A stretch of DNA of 36,387 nt from Asaia bogorensis (GTDB lineage Bacteria; Pseudomonadota; Alphaproteobacteria; Acetobacterales; Acetobacteraceae). The stretch spans positions 1 through 36,387 of the forward strand of contig CALQTN020000042.1 of assembly GCA_943333505.2 (NCBI GenBank), in the 5' to 3' direction. Positions 25,348 through 34,500 of the stretch are shown piece after piece. The notes under the pieces are model-generated. The model had not been told where the DNA came from, did no database searches, and worked only from the letters and a program-made list of their open reading frames with translations. The translations under genes were made by a program, and so were the position numbers. Numbering within the stretch: the first letter of the stretch is position 1; every line of letters begins with the position of its first letter.

Positions 25348-25934
25348 TGGCTGGCGCCCGGAACGGCCTGGTCGGCGGTGCGCTGGTGGCCGTGATGGTC
25401 GGGATGGTGGGTTTGTCGTTCGCGGCCGTGCCACTCTACCGCGCGTTCTGCGCGGCAACCGGCTATGGTGGCACGCCGCAAATTGGCCCGGGCAGCAGCC
25501 CCGGGGTAACCACAGATCTGATTACGGTGCGGTTTGACGCGAACACCGCGCCCGGATTGCCGTGGGAATTCGTTCCCGCCCAAGCAAAAACCACGCTCCA
25601 TCTCGGCGAGGAGCAGGTCGCGTTCTATACTGCCCGCAACGAGGCGAATACGCCGGTCACTGGCGTTGCGGTTTATAACGTGAGCCCTGACAAGGTTGGC
25701 AAATATTTCCATAAAACGGCGTGTTTTTGCTTCAACGAACAAACTCTGGTTCCCGGCCAGGAGATGCAGTTCCCGCTGAGCTACTGGGTTGATCCCGCAA
25801 TTGCGACCGATCCGGAAACCGCCGATGTGCGCGAGATTACGTTGTCTTACACGTTCCTGCGCTCCTTGAATGACGCCGCCAAATCCGACGCGCTGGCCAA
25901 AGCCGGCGCCCATGTCGGACCGTTGCTGCGATGA
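25347..25934 (+). CDS. ctaG: Cytochrome c oxidase assembly protein CtaG/Cox11
   Basis: A copper chaperone of 195 aa that delivers CuB to subunit I. One N-terminal membrane helix (GALVAVMVGMVGLSFAAV) anchors a periplasmic immunoglobulin-like domain. VPLYRAFCAATGYGGT is conserved, and the copper motif Cys-Phe-Cys is visible in TACFCFNEQ; LSYWVDP and ITLSYTFLR end the domain. It starts on the stop of the small membrane protein. The stop TGA (25932-25934) overlaps an ATG that opens the next short frame. Confidence 0.97.
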   Translation: MAGARNGLVGGALVAVMVGMVGLSFAAVPLYRAFCAATGYGGTPQIGPGSSPGVTTDLITVRFDANTAPGLPWEFVPAQAKTTLHLGEEQVAFYTARNEANTPVTGVAVYNVSPDKVGKYFHKTACFCFNEQTLVPGQEMQFPLSYWVDPAIATDPETADVREITLSYTFLRSLNDAAKSDALAKAGAHVGPLLR

Positions 25935-26047
25935 CCGGGATCAACCATGCCGCAACAGCCCTTGAAGTGGGCGGCGAATTGGGGATTATGCGACAAGACT
26001 TATCAGAACAGTTTCGGATAGACGTACAACAGGTGGACAGGGCATGA
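25931..26047 (+). CDS. Possible 38-aa ORF tiled between ctaG and ctaE
   Basis: ATG at 25931 overlaps the ctaG stop as ATGA, and the frame stays open for 38 codons to a TGA (26045-26047) that overlaps the ctaE ATG, again as ATGA. It would encode a mixed, non-hydrophobic peptide ([15 protein letters not shown]..., ending QQVDRA). Joints on both sides are of the kind used throughout this operon. Against it: the third-position GC is only a little over half, lower than in neighbouring genes, no domain is recognised, and the same bases must hold the ctaE ribosome-binding site (AGGTGGACAGG). Confidence 0.3.
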   Translation: MTGINHAATALEVGGELGIMRQDLSEQFRIDVQQVDRA

Positions 26048-26895
26048 GCAGCGAGCATCACGGCGCGTCGGCAATCACAAGTTCCGGCTTGAAGCAGCCT
26101 TATCACCTGGTCGACCCGAGCCCATGGCCGCTGGTTGGCGCGATGGGCGGCGGATTGACGCTGTTCGGCACGGTCATGGTTGCCCATTACGGAAATTGGC
26201 TGGCGCTGATCGCGGGGCTGGTAACGGTTCTCGCCACCATGTTCTTCTGGTGGCGCGATGTGGTGCGGGAAAGCCGCACCGCAGGCGTCCATACCCCGGT
26301 CGTGCGCCTGGGCCTGCGCTACGGAATGATGTTCTTCATCTCGTCGGAAGTGATGTTCTTCGTCGCTTTCTTCTGGGCATTTTTCCACTTCGCGCTGTTC
26401 CCGGAAAACGTGCTGGGCGTCGAAAACCCAACCTGGCCGCCGGCTGGCACGCTGACCTTCGATCCGTTTCATCTCCCATTGCTCAACACGATGATCCTGC
26501 TGCTGTCCGGCACCACGGTGACCTGGGCGCATCACAGCATCATTGAGGGTAAAAATCGCGAAGCCGTGTGGGCGCTCGTGATCACGGTGCTGCTCGGCCT
26601 CAGCTTCACCGCCTGCCAGGCCTTCGAGTATTCTGAAGCTCCGTTCAAGTTCATGGGCGGCGGCGTTTACCCGGCAGTGTTCTTCCTGGCGACCGGCTTC
26701 CACGGTTTCCACGTCATCATCGGCACGCTGTTCCTGCTGGTCTGCACCATCCGCGCCCAGGCCGGTCAGTTCACCCCGAGCCGGCATTTCGGCTTCGAGG
26801 CGGCTGCCTGGTACTGGCATTTCGTTGACGTGGTTTGGCTGTTCCTGTTCATCTGCGTCTATTGGTGGGGCCACGGCGTCATCGTCAGCGAGTGA
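26044..26895 (+). CDS. ctaE: Cytochrome c oxidase subunit III
   Basis: A core subunit of 283 aa with seven membrane helices that stabilises the catalytic subunit and its proton uptake. [17 protein letters not shown] is the classical start, [21 protein letters not shown] the conserved helix with Glu, then [32 protein letters not shown] and [21 protein letters not shown]. The start follows a purine-rich stretch AGGTGGACAGG. Its TGA overlaps the DUF983 GTG start. Confidence 0.97.
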   Translation: MSSEHHGASAITSSGLKQPYHLVDPSPWPLVGAMGGGLTLFGTVMVAHYGNWLALIAGLVTVLATMFFWWRDVVRESRTAGVHTPVVRLGLRYGMMFFISSEVMFFVAFFWAFFHFALFPENVLGVENPTWPPAGTLTFDPFHLPLLNTMILLLSGTTVTWAHHSIIEGKNREAVWALVITVLLGLSFTACQAFEYSEAPFKFMGGGVYPAVFFLATGFHGFHVIIGTLFLLVCTIRAQAGQFTPSRHFGFEAAAWYWHFVDVVWLFLFICVYWWGHGVIVSE

Positions 26896-27254
26896 CCAAC
26901 GCCCCGGATGCGGTGTGGTGGCGGACGGCGCTCGCCTGCCGCTGCCCGCGCTGCGGCGTCGGCAAGTTGTTCGATGGCATTCTGACCGTGCGCCCGACTT
27001 GCCTACATTGCGGGCTTGATCTTCGGGCGCATGACACCGGCGATGGCCCGGCGTCGCTGGTGATCCTGCTGCTTGGAGCGATCATCGTTGGGCTCGCATT
27101 TTGGATTGAATTTCGTTTCAACCCGCCACTTTGGGTGCATATCTTGCTTTGGCCTTTGGTGACGACCCCGCTTGCCGTGGTGCTGATGCGCCCGTTGAAA
27201 GCCGGTTTGATCGCCCAGCAATACCATCACCGTTCGTCAGAAATGGGCCTGTGA
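26892..27254 (+). CDS. DUF983 membrane protein
   Basis: A 120-aa protein with a zinc-ribbon-like N-terminus, [12 protein letters not shown]...CLHCGLDL (two CxxC pairs), and two membrane helices ([33 protein letters not shown]). DUF983 genes often stand in alphaproteobacterial oxidase operons between ctaE and surf1, as here; a part in oxidase assembly is suspected but not shown. GTG at 26892 overlaps the ctaE stop, and its own TGA overlaps the surf1 GTG. Confidence 0.9.
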   Translation: MTNAPDAVWWRTALACRCPRCGVGKLFDGILTVRPTCLHCGLDLRAHDTGDGPASLVILLLGAIIVGLAFWIEFRFNPPLWVHILLWPLVTTPLAVVLMRPLKAGLIAQQYHHRSSEMGL

Positions 27255-27919
27255 CGGCGATACGGCGTCTGTTAATGCCGGCTTTATCCACCGTTGTTAT
27301 GTTGGTGGTGCTGATCGGCCTTGGGTTGTGGCAACTCAACCGCATGGCCTGGAAGCAGGGATTGCTCGATCAGATCGCCCTGGCTGAAGCGCAACCGGCC
27401 ATCGATTTACCTGAAACCCCCGCAGCGTTCGCTAAAATTCGCCTGACCGGGGTGTTTCGCGATGATCTCTGGAGCCTTTATGGCGCCCAAGGCCGCGATA
27501 CGGTGCAGAGCACGCAAATGGGCGCGCAATTGCTTGGGGTGATGGATCTTGCATCCGGCGGGGCGGTACTGGTCGCGCTCGGCTGGGTCCCGGGGCTCAA
27601 CGTCCATCCCGCAGCCGGCCCTGCGACGATCGAGGGATTCATTCGTCCCGCCGAGCCGGCCGGATTATTCGCCGCCCGCGATGACCTGCGCACCCGCCGG
27701 TTTTACAGCCTCGATCCCGCCACAATTGGTGCGGCCCTCGGGGTGAAGCTTGCACCCTACACCGTGATCGCGATCGGCCCCGCCGGGCTGCCCGACCCGG
27801 CGCGCAGCCTACCCCGCCCGGCGAATAATCATTTCGGCTATGCGCTGACCTGGTTCAGCTTTGCGGTTATCCTGATCGTTATCTTCGCCCTCCATGCACG
27901 AAAGACCCTGCGCCCATGA
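27251..27919 (+). CDS. SURF1 family oxidase assembly protein
   Basis: A 222-aa inner-membrane protein helping insertion of haem A into subunit I. Two membrane helices frame a periplasmic domain: LSTVVMLVVLIGLGLWQLNRMAWK at the start and GYALTWFSFAVILIVIFALHARK at the end. LGLWQLNRMAWK, ALGWVPG and the C-terminal NNHFGYALTWF are signature stretches. It starts with GTG at 27251, overlapping the DUF983 stop, and its TGA overlaps the M32 peptidase ATG. Confidence 0.93.
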   Translation: MTAIRRLLMPALSTVVMLVVLIGLGLWQLNRMAWKQGLLDQIALAEAQPAIDLPETPAAFAKIRLTGVFRDDLWSLYGAQGRDTVQSTQMGAQLLGVMDLASGGAVLVALGWVPGLNVHPAAGPATIEGFIRPAEPAGLFAARDDLRTRRFYSLDPATIGAALGVKLAPYTVIAIGPAGLPDPARSLPRPANNHFGYALTWFSFAVILIVIFALHARKTLRP

Positions 27920-29406
27920 CCGGCAATGCTGCCTATGCTCGGCTGACCGCCCGCTTCACCCGGCTCGCGACCTTGGGGGAGGCCGCCGGCATGTTGGGCT
28001 GGGACGCGGCTGCGATGATGCCCCCAGGTGGCGGGGCGGCGCGCGGCGACCAAATGGCGGTGCTGGCGGGACTTGGACATGAAATGCTGACCGCGCCGGC
28101 TGTGGCCGATGATCTGCTGGCCGCCGTGCCGCCGACCGATCCGTGGCATGAAGCCAATCTCGGGCTGATGCGCCACGCCCACCGCCGGGCAACGTCGGTG
28201 CCGGCTGATTTGGTCGAGGCGCAAAGCCGGGCCAATTCGGCCTGCGAGCAAGTCTGGCGCGGCGCCCGCAAGGATGCGGATTTCGCGGCGGTGCGACCGC
28301 ATCTGACCGAGGTCGTGTCATTGGTCCGCCAGCAAGCCTCCGCCTTGTCGCCAGCGCTCAACCTGTCGCCCTATGACGCGCTCATGGATGGCTATCAGCG
28401 TGGCATTGGCGCCGGGGATGTGGCGCCGGTTTTCGCCAATTATGCGACATTCCTCGCCGCCGCTTTGCCGCAGGCCGAAGAAATTCAGGCCCGCCGTGGC
28501 GCGCCACTGCCAGTGCAGGGGCCGTTTCCCCAGGAATTGACCGAAGCGTTGTGCCGCCGCCTGTCGCATCGTGCCGGATTGGAGGTCGATCATTCCCGCC
28601 TCGACAAATCCACCCACCCATTCTGCGGTGGCACGCCGACCGATGTACGGATCACTACCCGCTATTACGATCATGATTTTGCCCCGTCAGTGATGGGCGT
28701 GCTGCATGAAACCGGGCACGCGCTCTATGAACGCGGCTTGCCGGCCGCCTTTGCCCGCCAACCGGTGGGGGAGGCCGCCGGCATGGCCGCGCATGAAAGC
28801 CAGTCGCTGATTGTGGAAATGCAGGCCTGCCGCACCGACGCGTTTCTGGGCTGGCTTGGGGGCGAGCTGCTGCAAACCTATGGCGGCGATCCGGCGGTGT
28901 ATGCGCCTGGCAATCTTGGCCGGCTGACCCGGCATATCGAACGCGGCTTCATCCGCGTCGATGCCGATGAAATGACCTATCCGGCGCATGTCATTCTGCG
29001 CTTTCAGCTCGAACAGGCGTTGATTTCGGGCGATCTTGCGGTGGCCGACCTGCCGGGCGCGTGGAATGACGGCCTGCACAAACTTCTCGGCATCACGCCC
29101 CCCAACGATGCGCAGGGGGTGTTGCAGGACATCCATTGGTATGACGGCGCGATCGGCTACTTCCCGTCCTATACGCTGGGCGCGATGGGGGCGGCGCAGT
29201 TGATGGCAGCGGCCCGGCATGCGGAGCCGGGGTTGGATGCGGCGTTGGCGCGTGGCGATTTATCGGTGCTGCTCGGCTGGCTGCGCACCAATGTTCACGG
29301 CAAGGGCAGCTTGCTGGGGTTTAACGATCTGCTGCGCGCCGCCACCGGCAAACCGCTCGATCCGGCGGATTTCCAGGCCCATCTGGCGGCGCGCTATCTC
29401 GGGTAA
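27916..29406 (+). CDS. M32 family metallocarboxypeptidase
   Basis: A cytoplasmic zinc carboxypeptidase of 496 aa that removes C-terminal residues, like thermostable carboxypeptidase 1. The zinc motif HETGH (in GVLHETGHALYERGLP) and the downstream HESQSLIVEMQ, with the third ligand Glu, are intact; STHPFCGGTPTDVRITTRY, DEMTYPAHVILRFQLEQ and GYFPSYTLGAM are M32 signatures. Length is normal. It is coupled to surf1 by an ATGA overlap, though it has no known place in oxidase assembly. Its 3' end overlaps the convergent ABC ATPase frame by 13 nt. Confidence 0.95.
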   Translation: MTGNAAYARLTARFTRLATLGEAAGMLGWDAAAMMPPGGGAARGDQMAVLAGLGHEMLTAPAVADDLLAAVPPTDPWHEANLGLMRHAHRRATSVPADLVEAQSRANSACEQVWRGARKDADFAAVRPHLTEVVSLVRQQASALSPALNLSPYDALMDGYQRGIGAGDVAPVFANYATFLAAALPQAEEIQARRGAPLPVQGPFPQELTEALCRRLSHRAGLEVDHSRLDKSTHPFCGGTPTDVRITTRYYDHDFAPSVMGVLHETGHALYERGLPAAFARQPVGEAAGMAAHESQSLIVEMQACRTDAFLGWLGGELLQTYGGDPAVYAPGNLGRLTRHIERGFIRVDADEMTYPAHVILRFQLEQALISGDLAVADLPGAWNDGLHKLLGITPPNDAQGVLQDIHWYDGAIGYFPSYTLGAMGAAQLMAAARHAEPGLDAALARGDLSVLLGWLRTNVHGKGSLLGFNDLLRAATGKPLDPADFQAHLAARYLG

Positions 29407-30353
29407 CCGGGACGGCGTTTTACGCCGCATGCCCCCCCCAGATACGCTGCCCGCACCTGCGGATCATTCCACAGCGCCTCGGACTTGCCGGTCACCAGCA
29501 GGCGTCCGGTTTCCAGCACATAGCCGCGATCGGCGACCGAAAGCGCCATATGGGCGTTCTGCTCGACCAGCAGCACGGTGGTTCCGCGCTTCCGGATATC
29601 GGCGATCACCCGAAAAACCTGCTGCACGATCAGCGGTGCCAGACCCAGCGATGGCTCATCCAGCAGCAACAGCCGCGGCTGGGCCATCAGCCCGCGTGCA
29701 ACCGCAACCATTTGCAACTGCCCGCCCGATAACGTCCAGCCCAGCGCGTGTTCCAGGCGCTTGAGGTCGGGGAAGATGTCGAGCATGCCATCGACCTCGT
29801 CCTCCATCTGCCGGCGCGGCACGTTCTTGCGATTGGACGCGCCGAGCAGGATGTTTTCCCGCACCGTCAGGCCCGGAAACACCCGGCGGCCTTCTGGCAC
29901 ACGGCTGATCCCGAGCCGAACGATCGCTTCCGGCTTCAGCCCGCGAATGGATTGGCCCGCGAGCTTGATTTCGCCGCTGACATGGTCAACCAGCCCCGAA
30001 ATGCACCGCAAAGTGGTGCTTTTCCCAGCATCGTTCGATCCCAGCACGCTGAGGCCCCGGAAGACGCGGATGTTCTGGAAGGTGCGGGCCAGGCCGCTTC
30101 GGTTCCGTTCATGTGGCGCCAGCTTGGTGATATCACGTCCCACGAAAGTGATGGTGCCACCTGTCGCGACATATAGTCCCGTCACCACGTTGATGAACGT
30201 GGTTTTGCCCGAACCGTTTGGCCCGATCAGCGCGTGCACGCTGCCACGACGAGCCGCCAGGCTGACTTCATCACCAGCCTTCAAGCCGCCAAAATACTTG
30301 GCGAGTTTGTCCACCACCAGAATTTTGTCGTCAGTGTCGGTTTGACCGAGCAA
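29394..30353 (-). CDS. LivG-LivF deletion fusion, ABC ATPase (probable pseudogene)
   Basis: The frame of 319 aa joins two different ATPases of a branched-chain-amino-acid transporter. Residues 1-103 are LivG-like: YFGGLKAGDEVS, Walker A GPNGSGKTT (44-52), Q-loop TFQNIRVFRGLSVL. At about 104 the sequence jumps to LivF: a second Walker A GSNDAGKST (105-113), PEGRRVFPGLTVREN, signature LSGGQ (208-212), Walker B LLLLDEP and VEQNAHMALSVADR. LivG lacks its signature and Walker B, and LivF its first strand. Normal lengths would be about 250 plus 235 aa. A deletion near 30039-30049 explains this. The start is TTG or lost, and the C-terminus runs past the usual AYLGG. The frame is open, but with the rest of the operon ruined it is probably dead. 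Confidence 0.8.
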   Translation of the reverse strand: MLGQTDTDDKILVVDKLAKYFGGLKAGDEVSLAARRGSVHALIGPNGSGKTTFINVVTGLYVATGGTITFVGRDITKLAPHERNRSGLARTFQNIRVFRGLSVLGSNDAGKSTTLRCISGLVDHVSGEIKLAGQSIRGLKPEAIVRLGISRVPEGRRVFPGLTVRENILLGASNRKNVPRRQMEDEVDGMLDIFPDLKRLEHALGWTLSGGQLQMVAVARGLMAQPRLLLLDEPSLGLAPLIVQQVFRVIADIRKRGTTVLLVEQNAHMALSVADRGYVLETGRLLVTGKSEALWNDPQVRAAYLGGACGVKRRPGYPR

Positions 30354-30379
30354 TGGCAGGCGCTGAACGTTGCCCTCCA

Positions 30380-30543
30380 GGCCTTTTCCGACATTTTTTC
30401 GCCAAACATTCCCTGCGGCCGAACCATCAGGAAGGCCAGCAACATGGCGTACGCGACTGCGTCCTTATAAGGCACCGAAATGTATGACGCGCCCATCGTC
30501 TCGATCACGCCGAGCGCGAGACCGCCGAGAATGGCGCCGATAT
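30380..30543 (-). pseudogene. livH permease remnant (C-terminus only)
   Basis: About 55 residues match the end of LivH-type permeases: IGAILGGLALGVIETMGASY, VPYKDAVAYAMLLAFL, RPQGMFGEK. LivH is normally near 290-300 aa, so over 80 percent is missing. The fragment begins exactly at the stop codon of the upstream binding-protein gene, and nothing of livM lies between it and the LivG part, which starts within 30 nt. Two deletions, one on each side, are the simplest explanation. The frame has no proper start and runs on into meaningless sequence. Confidence 0.75.
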
Positions 30544-31475
30544 CAGTCGGTGAACTCGATATGTTCTTTGTATTCGATCTTGTCATTGTTGTTCACAACG
30601 ATGTTGTAGCCGTGCAGCCCGTCTCCATTGGCGTCGTTTATCGCCTTGGCGAGGATGGTCAGACCATCATAGGTCCAGCCGCTATCCGGGCTTTCCTTGT
30701 GGGCGGCACGGTAGCTGTCACCGAAGGCTTTCGCAGTCGGGTTGCTGTCTTCCACGAAGTCGGCGATCGCGTACGTGCCATAGAGCGCGTTCTTGGCTAG
30801 CCCGCGGGTTACCGGCGATTGGATCGACGGCGAGCCAACCCAGGGGATGCGCACGCCGAGCTGGCGAGGTTGGCGGGCGAAGATCGCGCAATCGGGTTCG
30901 TTGGTGAAATCGCTCGTGCACGTCGGCACCCGATTGCTTCACCGCCTGCACCAGTGCGGGTGTAATGCCAGCCGTGGCGTGGTTGTCGAGCATGGCGTTC
31001 TTGCCACCGGTGCCGAATGCGTCGGTGGAATGCACCAGCGCGCCCTTCTTGAGCTTCAGCGAGTTCAACCAGAAATTGGTGATCACCCGGGCCGAGTAGC
31101 TGTCATTCGGACGGCACCGGAACAGCTACGGGTTGCCCTGATGGGTGAGGGTCGGATCAGTGCTGCCGAACATCACCGGCTTGCCGACGTTCAGCATGTC
31201 GGGCGCCATCGCGTTCATCTGGGTCGAACGGACCGAGCCGATGAAGCGGACAGTCTCCTTGTTTTCCGCAAGGCGCGAGAAAGCAAGCACCGCGCCGGGT
31301 TTGGTCGATGCGTCGTCTTCGACCAGCGGTTCAATCTGCTGGCCCAACACGCCACCGGCGGCGCGGGCGCGGCCAATGGCAAACGGCGTTACTGCGGCGG
31401 CCAGAAGCGCCGCGCGGCGGGTAGCGGGCCACGATGCCTCGGACCACTTACCCCTCGTTTTGCCCGCCCAGCCAT
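30543..31475 (-). pseudogene. Broken ABC-transporter substrate-binding protein (livJ/K type)
   Basis: Pieces of one periplasmic binding protein lie in order in different frames. A start (ATG 31475, with AGCGGAGGG upstream) is in another frame than the signal-like ATRRAALLAAAVTPFAIGRARA, which runs straight into AAGGVLGQQIEPLVEDDAS, so the mature N-terminus seems deleted. After LTHQGNP a TAG (31126-31128) stands where relatives have Trp (NPWLFRCRPND); LFRCRPNDSYSARV follows in frame. Near 30918-30925 the frame shifts again, between KQSGADV and EPDCAIFARQ. WTYDGLTILAKAIN is joined to DANGDGLHGYNIV, missing about 35 residues. At least four lesions, so it cannot make a working protein. It lies just after hyuAB and was probably its co-transcribed transporter. 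Confidence 0.85.
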
Positions 31476-31507
31476 TAACAGCCCTCCGCTTAACGTATTG
31501 TTCACTG

Positions 31508-34500
31508 TTATTCCGCCGCATCCCTCATGCCGCCATAGAGGGTCAGCGCCGTTGCCGGGGAGACATAGTTGTCTGCCACGTCGTCGGTAACGAATTGCCG
31601 ATCGCGTGCCTTTGGATCGCCGAACCCCGCGCCGCCTGCCAGCTGTACTTCGATAATCTGGTCGGTGGTGGTCAGGGTGATCAGTTCCCCGGTGCCGCAA
31701 TCATGCAGCACTTTGCCAGCAAGATCGGTCACCACCCCATGCACGCCGCCACCTGACAATCCGCCGAACAGGCCGGGCGGATCAACGCCAAGCCCTTCGG
31801 GATAGACCGAGAACAAGGTCGGCAGCCCGTCATCATCGAGTTTGCGCAACCTGGTCCGCACCCCAAGCCCGCCACGCTGCTGGCCCGGACCGCCGCTATC
31901 GGTGACCAGGGATTTTTCCACCACCAGGATCGGGGCGCGGGTTTCCATCAACTCGATCGAGGTATTGGATGCTGAGGTCGGATAGAGCAGCGCCGATTTG
32001 CCATCGCCGTGCGCGCTGCCGCCCTGGCCGCCACCGGTGAAAAAATGATCGGCATAAATCCGGCCCGCGCGATCGCGTCCGTAGATATTGATGGCGTGCG
32101 GCAGGCCGGTCACCGCCTGGACCTGGGCGGGGGCCGCGGGTGCCAATGCGCGGAAGATGTTGGGCGCGATATACCACCCGATCCGGGTGCGCAGATTGAC
32201 ACTCGCCGGCCTGGTGCAGTTCAGGATCGATCCCTCGGGCGCCAGCACGGTGAAGGGCCGATAGCAGCCAGCATTGCTGCGCACTTCAGGCGATAGCAGG
32301 CACTTCATCGGATAGGTTGCGTGGGCGGCCGTGTAGGAGAAGGTGCAGTTCAGTCCGCCCATCGGTTGTTGCGGCGGCGCACCTTCGAAATCGAGGGTGA
32401 TGTCTTCATCGCCAACCGTGACCTTGAGCGGATAATTGAGCTTGGTGCCCAACGGATTATTCCAGGCCTCGGACGTATACTCCCCGTTCGGCAACCGGCG
32501 GATGGCGGCGCGCATCGCGGCTTCCGACCGGTTCTGCACCACGGCCGCGAGCGCGCGCAGATCATGCATGCCGTAATCTGTGATGAACTGCGCAAGCCGT
32601 TCGGCGCCCAGTTGATTGGCTGCCACAAAGGCGTGGATGTCGCCGAGGACTTCTTCCGATTTGCGCACGTTCTCGCCGATCAGGGTCAGCAGATCGTCAT
32701 TCGGCACACCGGCGCGGAACAGCATCATCGGCGGGATTTGCAGGCCTTCGTCGTAAATCTCCCGTGCACGCAACGAATCCTTGGTGCCGCCGATGTCGCC
32801 GACATGGCCAACCGTTGCTGTCAGCGCCACCAGGGTTCCGTTATGAAAAACCGGGGTAACGACCGCGATGTCGAACAAATGCCCCGCGCACAGCCAGGGA
32901 TCGTTGGTGATCAGCACATCGCCGGGGCGCAAGGTCGCCGGCGGGTATTTCTTCAGCAGCGCCTTGACCGCAATCGGCACGGTCAGGTTGAAAACCGGCA
33001 TCGCACGCGGCGAATGGGCCAGGCTTTCACCATCCGGATCGAGCAGATCACAGGCAAAATCCTGCGCTTCGGACACGATCAGACTGAACGCGGTGCGCAC
33101 AATCGTGTGCCACATTTCTTCCACGACCGTGACCAGCCGCGCCCACATGATTTCGAGCGAAACCGGATCGGACTCGATCAGCGCCATCGCGTCGGCGATG
33201 TTGGTTTGCGGCGTAATGCGGGCGGCAGCGGCGGCTGGCACGGCCACGCTCACCCGCATCGTGCCGGTCGCGTCCACTACCAGCCGGTCGCCCGGCCCGA
33301 TGATGGTGGTGGCTTCGCGTTCCTCGATAATCGCTGGCCCGACGATTTCTGCGCCGGTCGCCAGCGCGTAACGATCATAGACCGGGGTTTCGACAAATCC
33401 ATCGCCGAAATAGGCGCGCCGTGTGCCCTTATGCGCGGCCGCACCGGCCGGCATATCGGCCTGGGCGAGCGACAATTCAGGGATCGGTCCGCGCGCGCGA
33501 ACCCGCACCGAAACCAACTGGATGGCAACCCCGGCATAGACCGATGTGTAACGGTCGGTATAGGCGGCCACGAATGACGCGGTGAGCACCGTCATCGCGG
33601 CATCGTCGATCGCGCCATCGGGCAAGGGCACGCTGATTTCGTGCAACTGGCCGAACAGCCGCATATCGGCGCTGCGCTCAATCACGACATCGCCTGCTGC
33701 CACTCCGGCCTCGGTCAGGCGGGCGGCGACATCTTCCTGCAACGCGCCCAGCACGGCGTCGATCGCAGACGCCGCATTGGCCTGATCGAGCCGCACGGGG
33801 TGGCTGCGCACTTGTTCGAACGACAGCGGTGCGGCGAGGAAACCAAGTGCTGAGGCCGCGCCGGATGCCGGCGGGATCAACACTTCGGTGACGCCGAGAA
33901 TGCGCGCCACACCAATGGCGTGGGCGGGGCCGGCGCCGCCAAAGCCGACCATCGCATAGCGGCGCGGGTCGCGGCCTTTTTCGACGATATGGATGCGGGC
34001 CGCCGCCGCCATGCTTTCGGTGACAACGCGATGAATGCCCCAGGCGGTTTCAATCGGGGTCAGCTTCAACTGCGTGCCGAGGATGGCCATCGCATCAGTC
34101 GCAGCCCCCAGATCGAGCGACATGCGCCCACCAAGGAAGAAACCGGGGTCGTAATAGCCCAGCAGCAGATTGGCGTCGGTCACCGTCGCCCGCTTGCCGC
34201 CGCGCCCGTAACAGGCCGGTCCCGGATCGGCGCCCGCCGAATGCGGGCCGACGCGCAGCAACCCGACCTCATCAATCGAGGCGATCGAGCCACCACCGGC
34301 GCCGATCTCGATCATATCGATCACCGGCGCTTTGATGGGCAGGCCGGAGCCTTTCTTGAAACGATGCACCCGCGCCGCTTCCATTTCGGCGGCGGTCGCT
34401 GCCCGGCCGTTTTCGATCAGGCAGGCTTTCGCGGTGGTGCCGCCCATGTCGAAGCTGATCACATCGGGCTTGCCGGCGAGTGCGCCGAAGAACGCGGTGG

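Noticed and set aside
25837-26874. 345-codon frame antisense to ctaE
   Set aside because: Opposite a certain gene, no domain, composition of a shadow frame.
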